Shown: positions 48,654 through 60,389 of the stretch, one piece after another
Layout of the letters: every line of letters begins with the position of its first letter
Position numbering within the stretch: the stretch's first letter is position 1
Origin: Panax quinquefolius
Lineage: Eukaryota; Streptophyta; Magnoliopsida; Apiales; Araliaceae
Assembly (NCBI GenBank): GCA_020205615.1
Contig: CM035167.1
Coordinates: 61,135,436 to 61,199,435 of the forward strand
Direction: 5' to 3'
DNA: 64,000 nucleotides
Position numbers and translations under genes: made by a program
Notes under the pieces: generated by a model
What the model was told of the DNA's origin: nothing
What the model saw: only the letters and a program-made list of their open reading frames with translations
The model's database searches: none

Positions 48654-49184
48654 ATATGAATTATTGATTTGATAATTTGAAATATTGTGCAATGACAATT
48701 ATTGAATCAATAATATAAAATAACAACGTAGCAATTATTGAATCAATAAAATAAAGTATTGAATTGTAATTATTGTAAAAATTATTGAGTAGTGACTTCT
48801 TACGTAAGCATCAATAATCCAAGATACTGTATAATACTGTGTGCTACTATGCAACCACGCGTATTACTGTACTTTTACCACCGGGTATTTCAACAATTAA
48901 CGGTAAAACTTTCGCTGTTATTTTTATAAAAAGATAATTTTGTCATTTTCTAACTCCGACAATAATTCTGTTGTGGGGTCCACAGATGATTGTGTTGTCG
49001 TACGAATATTCCCAGACAAAAAGAATATTCCCCGACAAAATGAATATTTTATATCAACTTGCTTACTTTGCAAAATTTATAAATATTACCCACAACTATA
49101 ACATTATAACAAATTCACACCTTCATATTCAAAAATGATATTTATAGAAAATTCATCTTTATTCATAAAAGTTGGGGTCTTACA
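48654..49184 (-). repeat. Partial 3' LTR of gypsy element 2
   Basis: On the minus strand it starts TGTAAGACCCCAAC at 49184 and continues through the family block GATTATTGATGCTTACGT to 48654. The remaining two kilobases or so should resume left of the R array, outside the window. Confidence 0.85.
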
Positions 49185-49208
49185 ACCTCCCCTTCTTATG
49201 AAATTTTC

Positions 49209-49795
49209 CCCTCAAAATTAGGATACGTACATGGTATGTCGAAGAGGTAAGGATACCTTGATTTCATTTCAGATTCTAACTCCCAGGTCATTTCCTCAAC
49301 GTCGTGTTTTCTCCAAAAAACTTTGACTTGAGGTATAACCTTGGAGCGTAAAATATGTTCCTTCTTATCCAAGATTTTAACAAGAAACTCTTCATACGTT
49401 AAATCTTCCGCTATTTCATCCGGTTCTAACTCAATAATGTGGTTTAGGTGTTTCACATATTTACGTAACAAGGATATGTGAAAAACGTTATGAACACGAG
49501 ACATATTTTGCGGTAAAGCGAGTCTATAAGCCACAGTTCCTACTCGATCGATGATTAAAAATGGGCCAATGAATCGAGGATTGAGCTTTTCTCTCTTTCC
49601 AAATCTTGTAACTCCTTTCCATGGAGCAACATGTAATAACACATGATCTCCAATATCGAATTCCATATCTTTTCGATGAAGACTAACATAACTCTTTTGT
49701 CGATCTTGTGAGGTTTTTAAACGTTGTCGGATCGTTTGAATCTTTTCCGTAGTCATACGTACCAACTTCGGTCCCAATAACGTTGCTTCACCCAC
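49209..49795 (-). pseudogene. Integrase tail and chromodomain-like region of gypsy element 2
   Basis: An open frame of about 199 codons (49196-49795) includes EFDIGDHVLLHVAPWKGV, LNPRFIGPFLIIDRVGTVAY, VHNVFHISLLRKYV and the C-terminal KVIPQVKVFWRKHD..MTWELESEMKSRYPYLF. It is continuous and matches the element 1 tail, and is the best-kept chromodomain segment of the family here. It is cut from the integrase core by a frame break near 49800. Confidence 0.85.
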
Positions 49796-49801
49796 CTCAT
49801 C

Positions 49802-50736
49802 CTAGCATACTGGAGAACGATACTTTCTTCCATACAACGCCTCGAATGGAGCCATGCCAATACTTGCTTGATAACTATTGTTGTAGGAAAACTCCACCAA
49901 TGGTAAGAACTTGTCCCAACTTCCCTTGAAGTCAAGGACACAGAGTCTTAATAGATCTTCAAGAGTTTGAATAGTCCTCTCTGACTGCCCGTCCGTCTGA
50001 TGATGATATGTCGAGCTAAATCGTAAATTTGTGCCCATAGCTTTCTGCAAACTAACCCAAAATCGTGAAGTGAATCTTGGGTCTCGATCAAAAACTATGG
50101 ATACTGGCATACCACACAATCTTACATAATCTTTTATGTAATATGAGCAAGACATTCAAGTGTATATGTTTCTCGTATATGTAAGAAATGAGCTGACTTG
50201 GTCAATCAATCAACAATGACCCAAATCGCATCTATGCCTTGAGAAACCTTGGGAATACCGGTAACGATATCCATGGTAATGTACTCCCACTTTCATTCAG
50301 GAATTTCAAGTGGTTGCAATGGACCTTTTGGTACTTGATGCTTTTCCTTGACTCATTGACAAGTTAGACATCTTGAGATAAACTTTACGATCTCTCTCTT
50401 CATATTGCTCCACCAAAATGTATGTCGAAGATCATGATACATTTTGGTACTCCAAGGATGGATTGCAAACGGTGTGTTGTGCACCTCCATCATGATTTTA
50501 TACTTTAAATCAGGGTTGTTAGGAACACAAAGTCTAGAGTTGACTCGAAGTATTCCTTTTTCATAGATTCTTGCTTCCGGTATAGCACCTTCTTGCACTT
50601 TCTTCTTTATACGCATCAGCTCCAGGTCTGTAGCTTGAGCAGCTTTAACTTTATTGATTAAAGTTGGTTCTACTTGTATATTCGCTATCATTACATGGGT
50701 CCCTGAAGTCTTTAACTCTATCTCCATCATTTTCAA
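49802..50736 (-). pseudogene. Integrase core of gypsy element 2 (stops)
   Basis: The zinc-finger part (50353-50736: HPWSTKMYHDLRH..CLTCQ) ends in TGA where element 1 has CGA. The core continues with TMDIVTGIP (first Asp), several in-frame stops, then [15 protein letters not shown] (second Asp) and [20 protein letters not shown], where the E of the DDE triad is present (49802-50155). Most stops are C-to-T or G-to-A changes. Confidence 0.85.
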
Positions 50737-50737
50737 G

Positions 50738-51970
50738 TCATATAAAATGGGCCTTTATACGACAATATCGCTTTTCGTACGCGTATGATCTTCTACTCAA
50801 TGCGTCAGCTACTACGTTCACTTTACTAGGATGGTATTGAATAGTATGATCATAATCTTTCAGCAGTTCAAGCCAACATCGTTGCCGCTTGTTGAGTTCC
50901 TTTTGAGTGAAGAAATATTTGAGGCTTTTATGATCCGTAAAGATCTCCACTTTCTCCCCATACAGGTAATGCCTCCATATTTTAAGTGCAAAAACGATAG
51001 CTGCCAACTCTAAATCATGAGTAAGATAATTCCTCTCATATTCTTTGAGTTATCGTGAGGCATAGGCTATGACTTTCCCATGTTGCATGAGAACACATCC
51101 TAAACCCTTGCCTGAAGCATCACTGTAGATGACATATCCCTCCGTACCAGATGGTATTGTCAGAACATGTGCTGAAATGAGTCTCCTCTTGAGTTCTTGA
51201 AAACTCTTCTCACATTCCATGCTCCAACCGAATCTTGTATCTTTTCGAGTCAGCTGAGTTAATGGAGTAGCGATTCGAGAAAACCCTTCTACGAATCTTC
51301 GATAATAACCAGCTAAGCCGAGAAAGCTACGTACTTTGGTCACTGATTTAGGTTGCTCCCAGCTTTGAATAGCTTCAATCTTTGTGAGGTCAACAGATAT
51401 TCCATGACTTAATATTACGTGCCCAGGGAATGCTACTTCCTCAAGCCAGAACTCGCATTTCTTCAACTTGACATAAAGCTTGTTTTCACGAAGCTTTTGG
51501 AGTATCAGCCTCAAGTCTTGTTCATGATCTTCACGGCTTTTGGAATATATGAGGATGTCATCAATAAAGATGACCACAAAGTGGTCCAAATATTCCTTGA
51601 ATACTCGGTTCATCATATCCATGAAAGCATCAGGAGCATTAGTCAATCCAAAAGACATGACTAAGAATTCATAATGCTCGTACCGAGTTCTGAAGGCAGT
51701 CTTTGGAATATCCTCAATTTTAACCTTCAGCTGATGATACCCAGAACGAAGATCGATCTTTAAAAAGAATTATGCTCCTTGCAACTGGTCAAACAGGTCA
51801 TCAATGCGAGGTAACAGATACATATTCTTGATGGTGACATGGTTCAATTCCTGGTAGTCAATACAAAGTCGTATACTCCCATCTTTCTTTTTCACGAATA
51901 GAACATGAGCATCCCAAGGAGACGTACTAGGACGAATGAAACCAATGTCTAATAATTCCTACAATTGGGT
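50738..51970 (-). pseudogene. Reverse transcriptase and RNase H of gypsy element 2 (stops)
   Basis: The RT core includes [49 protein letters not shown] and the thumb up to [14 protein letters not shown]. RNase H begins [24 protein letters not shown] after IAYASR replaces a glutamine codon, then [20 protein letters not shown] keeps the catalytic Glu that element 1 has lost. Upstream, TAG replaces Gln in LKTQL-Q-ELLDIGF and another stop lies in LQGAKFF. Confidence 0.87.
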
Positions 51971-51972
51971 CT

Positions 51973-52716
51973 TTAACTCCTGAAGTTCAATAGGAGCCAT
52001 TCGATATGGGGCTTTGGAAATGGGCTTTGTACCAGGTTCAAGGTCGATACAAAATTCAATTTCATGCGCTCTGGGGGTAGGCCAGGAAGTTCTTCAGGGA
52101 ATACGTCAGGAAATTTATTAACAATAGAAATATCATTCAAATCTGAAGTATTTTTGTTTAAATATGTGACATGAGCTAAGAAAGCTTGACATCCGTTTTT
52201 CAATAAACGAATAGCATTATGGCTTGAGATGACAGTGATTGATTTTAATGGTTTGGTTGCTTGAATTCGCATAATAGGTTGGTTAGGAATATGAAAGCTA
52301 ACAACCTTACGAAAACAATTAATTTTTGCATGATGAGTAGTTAACCAATCAATCCCTAGAATCACGTCAAATGCAAGTATTTTCAGTGAAATAAGATCAA
52401 CAGGTAATGTGAGGGTACCGATTTGAACCAAATAAGACTTATAAACAGTGGATGTAATGAAAGTTTCTTCCAATGGAGTTTCCACAGATAAGTCAAACTC
52501 TAATTTCTCCGGAGTCAAATTTAAACGTTGAGCGTAAGTAAGAGAAATAAAAGAATGGGTAGAACCGGTATCAAATAAGGTATAGACTTCACTAGAGTTT
52601 ATGATAATCTTACCCGTGATGACCTCATTCGGGTTCCTTGCTTTCTGGGACGTCACAACAAACGTTCTCCCTTGAACTACTAGTTTTGACTTGTTTGGGA
52701 TGACATTTTGTGTCAC
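51973..52716 (-). pseudogene. Protease region of gypsy element 2
   Basis: This 247-codon frame contains YTLFDTGSTHSFISLTYAQR with the DTGS active site, LGIDWLTTHHAKIN, and [15 protein letters not shown] leading into RT. A one-base shift near 52060 (a base lost after PPE) puts the following RT start out of frame. Confidence 0.85.
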
Positions 52717-52752
52717 CGTTCAAACTGGACTTGTCTTCGGTGCACGACAAAA

Positions 52753-53829
52753 TCAGGCTAGGTAACCTTCTCTTCCACAATTATAACACGCTTTGGATGG
52801 CATCGGGCAGTTTGGACTGATGTGTCCCTCCCCTCCGCATTTGAAGCATTTGATAGGTGGTCGTTCTCCTTCCTTAACAATGGGTGCTGGTGATGACGTC
52901 TTTCCATCATTATTGAATCTCCTCTTCTTGAAATATCCACTTTTATTGTCTTGGCCATGATTACCACCGAAGTGGGTATAGTTTCTGGCATGTTGATTCC
53001 CTCCACATTTGTTGTCACCGCTTCGATGACTGTTACCAGTGATATTATCATTTTGTCGACTGCTTTCTCTTGGTTGGGTTGACTCGTTATCGCGCTCTAA
53101 TAACTGAGCCCTATTTACAATATCTGAATACAGACACAGTTTATGAGAAATTAGATATTGATGTATCTCGGGTTTCAAACCTCTTAGAAACATCTGCGTC
53201 ATTCTTTCCTCATTATCAACCAAGTGAGATGCAAACCGGGAAAACTCGGCAAACTTAGCTTCGTACTGCGACATGGTCATATTGTTCTACTCGAACTTGA
53301 TGAACTCTACCTCTTTCATATGACAAATACTTTCAGGAAAGTACTTATCATTGAATAGTTCTTGGAACTTCTCCCAAGACATTTTTAGTGCGGCAGGTTG
53401 AGTACGCTTTACCAATTCCCACCAGTAATCTACCTCTCCTCGCAACATAAAGGTGACAAAGGGAACCTTTTGCTCCTCGGAGAATCCTAAGACATCAAAT
53501 ATCTTGGTGATCTGCTTTATCCACGCTTCCGCCTTAAGTGGTTTTGGCTCTCCAATAAACTCTGGTGGTCCTAGCTCCTTGAACTATTTAGCGGTGACCG
53601 TCCGAGAGTTTCCAGTGTTTCCACCTACATTTTGGACAAGAGCCGCTCTCGCCTGATGTTGCATGAATTGCATAAACTCTCTGAACATTCCATCATTCAT
53701 CATTTGGCCAGTGTTGTTGTTTGCATGAGGATTGTCGACTTCCTGATGCACATTATCCTGATTATTGATCTGTGGAGACTCAACGGTCTCCTGTGCTCCA
53801 TTACTATTCTCAACATTCTCGGATGTCAT
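52753..53829 (-). pseudogene. gag of gypsy element 2 (nonsense-interrupted)
   Basis: It starts MKMTSENVENSNGAQETVES (ATG at 53835; the second Met at 53829 matches element 1). A TAG replaces the Gln of TAK-Q-FKELG near 53582, and another replaces Gln in KFE-Q-NNM near 53288. The middle (52753-53280) is open: MSQYEAKFAEFSRFASHLVD, then two zinc knuckles CFKCGGEGHISPNC and CYNCGREGYLA, where the next codon is TGA instead of CGA. Three nonsense changes of methyl-cytosine type would account for most of the loss here. Confidence 0.87.
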
Positions 53830-53904
53830 TTTCAAATACTGCCATAAAACAAAGGTTAATTGACATGCAACATATTATCCCTATAGTCTGACCGACCAAT
53901 TAAA

Positions 53905-55748
53905 TGTTAGGTTTTGTGAAAATCAAAGTAGCAATCAAATTGCAAAAATAGCGGAAGCATAATAAAATCAGATTTTAAAATTTTTCACAAACCAATTACC
54001 CGGATCATCCTTTATGCATATTATTAATTAAAACGAAGAACAAGAAGTTATGTAATCATACCCTTGTGAATCTGAGCTTCCACAGTGCAGAGTTCAACTC
54101 CTACTCCTCCGCGATCTCCTTGAATCTCCGGGTAGATTCCTTCCTTTGATCAATGTAAGCCACCCAAGTGTATGGCCTCTAGAGGTGATCCACCAAGAAA
54201 GAACAATTTTCAAGAAAAATGGTATATTGGCTCAAACCCTAGTTTTTCTCATCTCTATAGAAAAAGGGGGCGTACTCTCCAATAATTGGAATTACGTATC
54301 GCTCGATATCTGATATAAGACTCTTCTTATAAAGATATCAGGTAACCCTATTTTAATTAAAATAAGGTATTATTTATTTAATTAAATGGGCTCCCTAATC
54401 TTATTAGGGATAATTAATTAAACTCCTTTAACTAATTTTCCCTCCTAATCCTATTAGGAATAAATAAGAGTACTTATATTAAATTAATTTCTAAACTCTT
54501 TTAGAAATTAAAATAATAATAATTGTAATAATATTAATAAGACTCCTCTTATTAATTTATATTTAATATTTCTAAAATATTAAATAATAAATATTAATCT
54601 ATTTAATTTATTCTATCACCATGATTAAATTAAATATACTTAACATATTATTACGATTATGACATTAACTTCTTAAATAATTATTCTTCCTTTTATGGTG
54701 TGACCCTTTAGGTTCTCCATATTAAACCGATTGTGAATAAATCAATTAGAACAATTCTAATCTTATTTAAATAAATAAATTAAGCGATTAATTTATTTAA
54801 ATAAATAATATTTATTCTACATAGGGATAAGTCTCCTAGCGATCAACGACTTTCCGGATAATATAGATTTCAACATTAATCATAAAAGAACCTTTGAGTT
54901 AATAGTTACTGCATAATTCAATCCTTCCACCATCTGATGTCCCAATTAAATATAAGATATGGAATTACTATCAAGTCTTATTTTATTTAATTATATGTAT
55001 TTCGATTCCTAAATGCACAACTCCTAATGAATGTAAATTAGAAACTACTTTCTAATTTCATTGCACCTTGGCCAAGGATTCCTTGGTTGTCATTTATCGA
55101 ATCACATACGAAATTTCTCTTCTTTTACTAGAAGTGGTAGATTTTTTATTGATCATTCACTACCTTCATATATAACTTATTACACCCAAGCATACCCTTT
55201 GATATACTCTAAGAGTCTTAAGGAATAAGTCAAAGTGTAATTCATTATATATAAGATACTATGATGATCTCAAGTCTAAGGATCATTTGTACTACTATCA
55301 CTACAAGAATTCCTATTGACAGACAAGTAAAACTCCATTAGGTATTCCATAGCGAGTCACGTTCAGTGAACTTATTCTCTAATAATCACCTACATACTTG
55401 CTTTAGTGTCTCCACACAAATGATCATGAGATCAATCATCCTCATCCAGTGAGCAAGCAACATACGTACCAATCTATCCGGATTCACTAATCCCCTTTTT
55501 AGTAATCCATTGATTGGGAACATTTTAGTTTTAAGCTATCTAAGAATTTAGATCTCATTAGCATGATCTCATCACGATTCTAAAAGCATTGCTTAAAACT
55601 ATGGGTTTATCACATATTATTCAAATAGCACCACGTAGATAATAAATGCCTTTAATAAATAATTTTTTTATTAATAAATAAATAAGATTGATTACAAAGT
55701 ATATGCTTTATCATCATACATGATTGGCTTGTATGCATACTACTTTCA
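53905..55748 (-). repeat. 3' LTR of the copia element
   Basis: On the minus strand it reads TGAAAGTAGTATGC to CAAAACCTAACA (TG..CA), 1844 bp, AT-rich, and follows the PPT AGTGGAAGAT. I see no ORF of significance in it. The length is in the range of Angela/Tork-type copia LTRs, which is only a weak hint to lineage. Confidence 0.8.
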
Positions 55749-55835
55749 ATCTTCCACTTGCACTAAAGCCAATCGCCGTGGTATCTCATACCCATCTTCT
55801 CTAAGTGACGATCAAACTGATGTTGTGCTAACGCT

Positions 55836-56321
55836 TTAGTAAATGGATCTGCAATATTGTCTTGAGAGTCTACACGCCTGGGAGGCGACGCTCTCTTCAA
55901 TGATCTCTCCGATCAAATGAAACCGCCAAGAACACGTGTTTGGATTTACGATGAGACCTAGGTTCCTTAGCTGCAAGATGACTCCAAAGTTGTCACAGAA
56001 TAAAGGTACTTGTCTCTCAGAATCGCTAGGAACCACACCAAGTGTGGTAATGAACTTCTTCATCTAAACAGCTTCCTTTGCAGCTTCACTTGCAGCTATG
56101 TATTCTGCCTCTGTCACTAAATCAACAACTATTTGCTGTTTCGAACTCTTCCAACTCACTGCGCCACCATTCAAGGTAAGCACATACCCCGAAACGGATT
56201 TAATGTCATCTTGGTCCGTTTGAAAACTTGAGTCTGTGAAGCCTTCTAGTTTCAATTCAGACCCACCGTAGACAAGAAATACATCTTTAGTTCTTCTTAA
56301 GTACTTTAGGATATTTTTCAC
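55836..56321 (-). pseudogene. Copia RNase H
   Basis: Two adjoining frames: 56064-56321 with MKNILKYLRRTKDVFLVYGG, LEGFTDSSFQTDQDDIKSVSG and TEAEYIAASEAAKEAV, then a stop in place of the usual Trp and MKKFITTLGVVPS (to 55836), with LFCDNFGVI where family members have DN. The catalytic Asp, Glu and Asp positions are visible. The C-terminal part after LGLIVNPN is frameshifted. Confidence 0.85.
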
Positions 56322-56486
56322 TGCCTTCTAGTGCTCTTCTCCTGGATTCGACTGATATCTGCTTGTTACACTAAGTGCATGAGCGACATCCGGTCTAGTA
56401 CATATCATACCGTACATGATAGATCCTATTGTTGAAGCATAAGGAATCTTAATCATACGGTCCCTCTCCTCAGGTGTCTCTAGGGC

Positions 56487-57644
56487 CTATTTCTTGGAGA
56501 GATGTATTCCATGGCTCATCGGCATGAGACCTCTTTTGGAATCTTCCATGCTAAACCTCTTTAGCATCGAGTCAATATACGTTCCTTGGGAAAAGCCAAG
56601 CATCCTTTTAGATCTATCTCTATAGATTTTTATCCCCAAAATATAGGATGCTTCTCCCAAGTCCTTCATGGAGAAGTGTTTAGATAACCAGATTTTAATT
56701 GATTGTAGCATAGGAATATCATTCCCATCGGTAATATATCATCAACATATAATATGAGGAATGAAACAAATATCCCCACTAACCTTCTTGTACACACATG
56801 GTTCATCCTCATTTTGATAAAATCAAACTCTTTGATTGTCTCATCAAAACGGATGTTCCACCCACGAAGCTTGCTTCAATCCATAAATGGATCGTTGAAG
56901 CTTACAGACTTGATTTGTTCCAACCTTTGAAACAAATCCCTCTGGCTGTGTCATATACACATCCTCCTCAAGTTTCCCATTGAGGAAGGCCGTTTTCACG
57001 TCCATCTGCCAAATTTTGTAGTCATGGTAAGTTGCAATCACAAGCAAAATCCGAATAGACTTGAGCATTGCTACTGGTGAAAAGGTTTCGTCATAGTCAA
57101 CTCCTTGTCTTTGTTTGAAATGTTTTGCGACCAGTCGGACCTTATAGGTCTCTACCTTGCCGTCTGCTCCAGTCTTTCTTTTAAAGACCCATTTACACCC
57201 AATAGGCTTAATGCCTTCAGGTGGTGAAACCAAAGTCCATACTTGGTTTTCATACATGGAGTCCATCTCGAATTTCATGGCATCTTGCCACTTCTCTGAG
57301 TCTTTACTATTCATAGCCTGTTCGTAATTCAATGGATCATCATCATCTATGATGCTTACCTCGTCGTCATCCTCTATGACAAGTCCATACCTATCAGGTA
57401 TCTTTGGTACTCTTCCAGATTTATGAATAGGGTGTGGTACAGAAGGAATCTCTACTTGGTTAGGTACCTCACTTTGATCTATAGTATTTTGTGGTTCTTG
57501 AACCTCTTCAAGATATATCTTACTCCCACTGACCCCTTCAAGGATAAACTCCTTTTTCAAGAAGGCAGCATGTTTCGCAACAAACACCTTTTGATCAGTT
57601 GGATGATAGAAATAATACCCCGATGTTTCTTTAGGGTATCCCAC
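56487..57644 (-). pseudogene. Copia reverse transcriptase (frameshifted)
   Basis: The frame at 56844-57644 has WQDAMKFEMDSMYENQVWTL, GCKWVFKRKTGADGKVETYK, QMDVKTAFLNGKLEEDVYM and QPEGF..VCKLQRSIYGLKQAS. A shift follows; the catalytic LILYVDDI lies in a broken stretch at about 56720-56760. The frame at 56487-56711 resumes with HFSMKDLGEASYILGIKIYRD. All landmark motifs exist, but in three frames. Confidence 0.87.
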
Positions 57645-57661
57645 AAATCATTTATCGAGAT

Positions 57662-58225
57662 CTAGTCCAGTAGCTTATCGTTTTCAAACTTTTTGACATA
57701 AGCTGGACAACCCCAAGTCTTAACATGCTTAAGATTTGGTTTCCTCCCTGTCCATAACTCATATAGGGTCTTGGGGACGAATTTTGTAGGTACCTTGTTA
57801 AGTAGGTATGCAGCCGATTCTAGGGCATATCCCCAGAAGGAAACTGGAAGGTCGGTAAAGCTCATCATGGATCTAACCATGTCCAACAATGTTCGATTTC
57901 TCTTTTTAGATACACCATTCATCTGTGGCATTCCTGGTGGAGTCCATTGTGAGAGTATACCATTTTCTTTGAGACAATTGAGAAACCCACCACTTAAGTA
58001 TTCTCCTCCTCGATCAGATCGAAGAATCTTAATACTCTTACCAGTTTGCTTCTCTACTTCACTTATGAACTCTTTGAACTTTTCAAATGATTCAGATTTG
58101 TATTTCATGAAATACACATATCCAAATCTTGAGTGATCGTCAGTGAATGTAATAAAATAAGAATACCCTCCTCGTGTAGTCGTTGTCATAGGTCCACATA
58201 CATCTATGTGTACCAACGCTAACAA
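57662..58225 (-). pseudogene. Copia integrase core
   Basis: This 187-codon open frame carries the first two catalytic aspartates (LVHIDVCGPM and ILRSDRGGEYLSGGF). The third catalytic residue, Glu in GVSERRNRTL of relatives, is Lys here (NGVSKKRNRTLLDMVRSM), so the DDE triad is incomplete. It continues with SFWGYALESAAYLLNKVPTK and the C-terminal KTWGCPAYVKK. The Glu-to-Lys change is a single G-to-A transition. Confidence 0.87.
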
Positions 58226-58267
58226 CTCTGTAACTCTTTCTCCTTTTCCACTAAAAGGAGATTTAGG

Positions 58268-58462
58268 CTATTTGCCCATGAGACAAGATTTACAAGTTGG
58301 ATATGATTCATAATCCGATAGATCTAGGAGCCCATCTTTGTGCAACTTGGATAATCTTGTTTCATTAATATGACCAAGTCTACAGTGCCACATGAAGTTA
58401 TAATTAACATCATCTCTTTTCCTTTTCTTAATTTGTTCAATTTGAAGTATATTTTCATGCAA
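58268..58462 (-). pseudogene. Copia GAG-pre-integrase (HHCC) domain
   Basis: A 64-codon frame includes MWHCRLGHINETRLSKLHKD and SYPTCKSCLMGK, giving the H-x3-H and C-x2-C of the integrase zinc finger. A TAG (58262-58270) after MGK separates it from the integrase core. Confidence 0.83.
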
Positions 58463-58659
58463 GTCAAGTATATAAAGTTCATTTCACAAATTACCAACAC
58501 CATATAAAACATTATCATTATAAATAGAACAACTGTTGTTCTTTATTATAATATTAAAACCATCCATAGCAAATACAGAGATAGAAATAATGTTTCTAAT
58601 GATATTTGGAACAAAATAACAATTATTTAAATTAATGAACTTGCCCGTAGGCGGTCTTA

Positions 58660-58840
58660 AAACAATAAGTCCTTACTACTAATGTCAAGAACCTTTGCTC
58701 CATTTCCCACTCGTAGGGCGACCTCATCCTTCTTTCGACTTTCTACTTGACCGGTCCCATATATTATTACATATGTGAGAACCACAACTAGGTATCCAAT
58801 ACCCAAGTAGAAGATTGACTTTTAGAAAAATTAACTTCAT
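58660..58840 (-). pseudogene. Copia protease remnant
   Basis: On the minus strand the region around 58730-58805 shows remains of a WVLDTGCGSH-type active site (GSHICNNIW is readable) and VGNGAKVLDIS. A frame change and stop fall inside the active-site motif, so no protease could be made. Confidence 0.6.
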
Positions 58841-59693
58841 TCATAAACAAACCTTGATTAGGATTGAAGCTTCTCCAAGCTTCTTCGCTTTTCGCAAAGA
58901 TAATCCTTGCGATTCCTCTTCCATGACTCGGCTTGTTGCAATTGAAGAAAATTCCTTTGCTAATTTGGATCGAGTTTCTTTTGATCCTTCACTTTCGCTT
59001 TTCCTTAGCCTTCTTGGATTTCTTCTTTTGTAAGACACCTTGGGCCTCTTCCTTTTCTTGGAAGAATCATCCACCAGTAAGACATGGTTCTTCTTGGATG
59101 GGAAGTGACCTTCAACAGTTTTCAACATGTTAAGTAACTCAGGCAAGTTGACGTCCAACTTATTCATATGAAAATTCACAACAAATTGTGAGAAGGTGTC
59201 AGGGAGTGACTGCAAGATCAAATCTTGACTCAACTCCCCATCTAAGACGAACCCAAGCTGTCCAAGACGTTCAATCAGATTGATCATCTTTAAGACATGA
59301 GTCTCAACGGTAGTGCCCTCGGTCATCCGAGATCAGAAGATCTCTTTAGATATTTCATATCTAGCAGTCCTACTTTGCTCACCATACAACTCTCGAAGGT
59401 GCAGTAGCATAGTAGGAGCATCCATGTTTTCATGCTGACGCTGAAGCTCGTTACACGTGGATGCGAGCATGATGCATTGAGCCACTGATGCATCATCTTG
59501 CCACTGTTTAAAAGTAGCAATCTCTTCCTCGAGGGCTATTTCGCAACTTTTTGCAGTGCGAGTAATTTAGGACATAAGAAATCTTTTCAGCAGTGAGAAC
59601 AATTCTATGATTCCTTAACCAGTCCGTGTAATTCGGTTTTGTCAGTTTGTTAGCATCAAGTATGCTACGCAGTGAAATTAGTGAATGTGACAT
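58841..59693 (-). pseudogene. Copia gag
   Basis: It starts MSHSLISLRSILDANKLTKP and continues NYTDWLRNHRIVLTAEKISY, the standard N-terminus of plant copia Gag. Frame breaks near 59520 and 59325 separate it from the piece with LIERLGQLGFVLDGELSQDL and FVVNFHMNKLDVNLPELLNM (58841-59326). The zinc knuckle at the end is out of frame (the Cys-x2-Cys remnant falls in AKEFSSIAT). Confidence 0.85.
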
Positions 59694-60389
59694 TTTCAAA
59701 ATTCTGCATGTAAAAAGACAATATTTAAGCAAACATTCATTTAATTAATTACCAAAATAAATTAGGTCTTATTTTATATTGGTATCTCCCACTATTTTCT
59801 TCAAACTATATTACCCTCGTTTATATAGTTCGGCAAAAGCCAATTAATGTTTTTGTTAGTGAGAATAAGGATCCCATTTCAAATATATATAGCCTTGTGG
59901 TGACACAACAAACTATATATAAATAAATAGGTAGACAACTCCTTGTCAATTACATCATCATGAAACTCCTTATATTTTGCCTCTTAGATTATTTTGATCA
60001 AGTGGTGGCACATCAAAATCAAAATTATCTAAGTTAAGTCCAACCTAGTACTTCGTGGTGACACAACAAAACAATATTGTTCAATTTTCTTTATAAGCAT
60101 CAACTGTGATAAATTAACATCTTAAATACTCAATACTTGCCTTGTGGTGACACAACAAACTAATATTAAATATTTAATACTCTATTAATTTTATCATGCT
60201 AGAAGGCGACGTTCGATATTCTAAATATCTTTGAACGCTTAAGACTTAATATATAAAAACTTTGAAGGATTTGTTATTATTAGTCTCATCTTGTTTAGCG
60301 CGCATGCAAATATATGTATAAAATACGCGTCATATTATTAAACATGCGAAACATGTTTGCATAATATATAATATATATCATACTAGCAT
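59694..60389 (-). other. Copia 5' leader with a repeated 18-bp motif
   Basis: Non-coding and AT-rich. The plus strand contains three copies of (T/C)GTGGTGACACAACAAA (about 59896, 60054 and 60141), spaced by roughly 85 and 160 bp. No PBS or LTR end is seen before gypsy element 3 starts at 60390, so the 5' LTR is expected to the right of that element. Function of the motif is unknown; a packaging or dimerisation role is speculation. Confidence 0.6.

Larger units (their letters stand above)
48654..53904 (-). mobile_element. Gypsy element 2 (minus strand), interrupted on both sides
   Basis: Same family as gypsy element 1. On the minus strand it holds leader and gag (53904-52753), protease, RT/RNase H, integrase, chromodomain (to 49209), PPT (AAGAAGGGGAGGT, 49185-49197) and the first 531 bp of its 3' LTR (49184 down to 48654), where R is inserted. 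Its 5' leader is cut at 53904 by the copia element. The rest of both LTRs must lie outside the window or beyond the nested insertions. Confidence 0.88.
53905..60389 (-). mobile_element. Ty1/copia element (minus strand), inserted in the leader of gypsy element 2
   Basis: On the minus strand it runs leader (60389-59694), gag, protease remnant, integrase, RT, RNase H (to 55836), PPT (55749-55762) and a complete 3' LTR (55748 down to 53905). INT before RT marks Ty1/copia. The target duplication should be TTAAA (53900-53904), with its partner beyond the 5' LTR. The 5' LTR is not in the window, because gypsy element 3 interrupts the leader at 60390. Every enzymatic domain has frame breaks or stops. 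Confidence 0.88.

Noticed and set aside
53632..53847. Plus-strand ORF opposite gypsy 2 gag
   Set aside because: It is the reverse strand of a well-supported gag reading frame.
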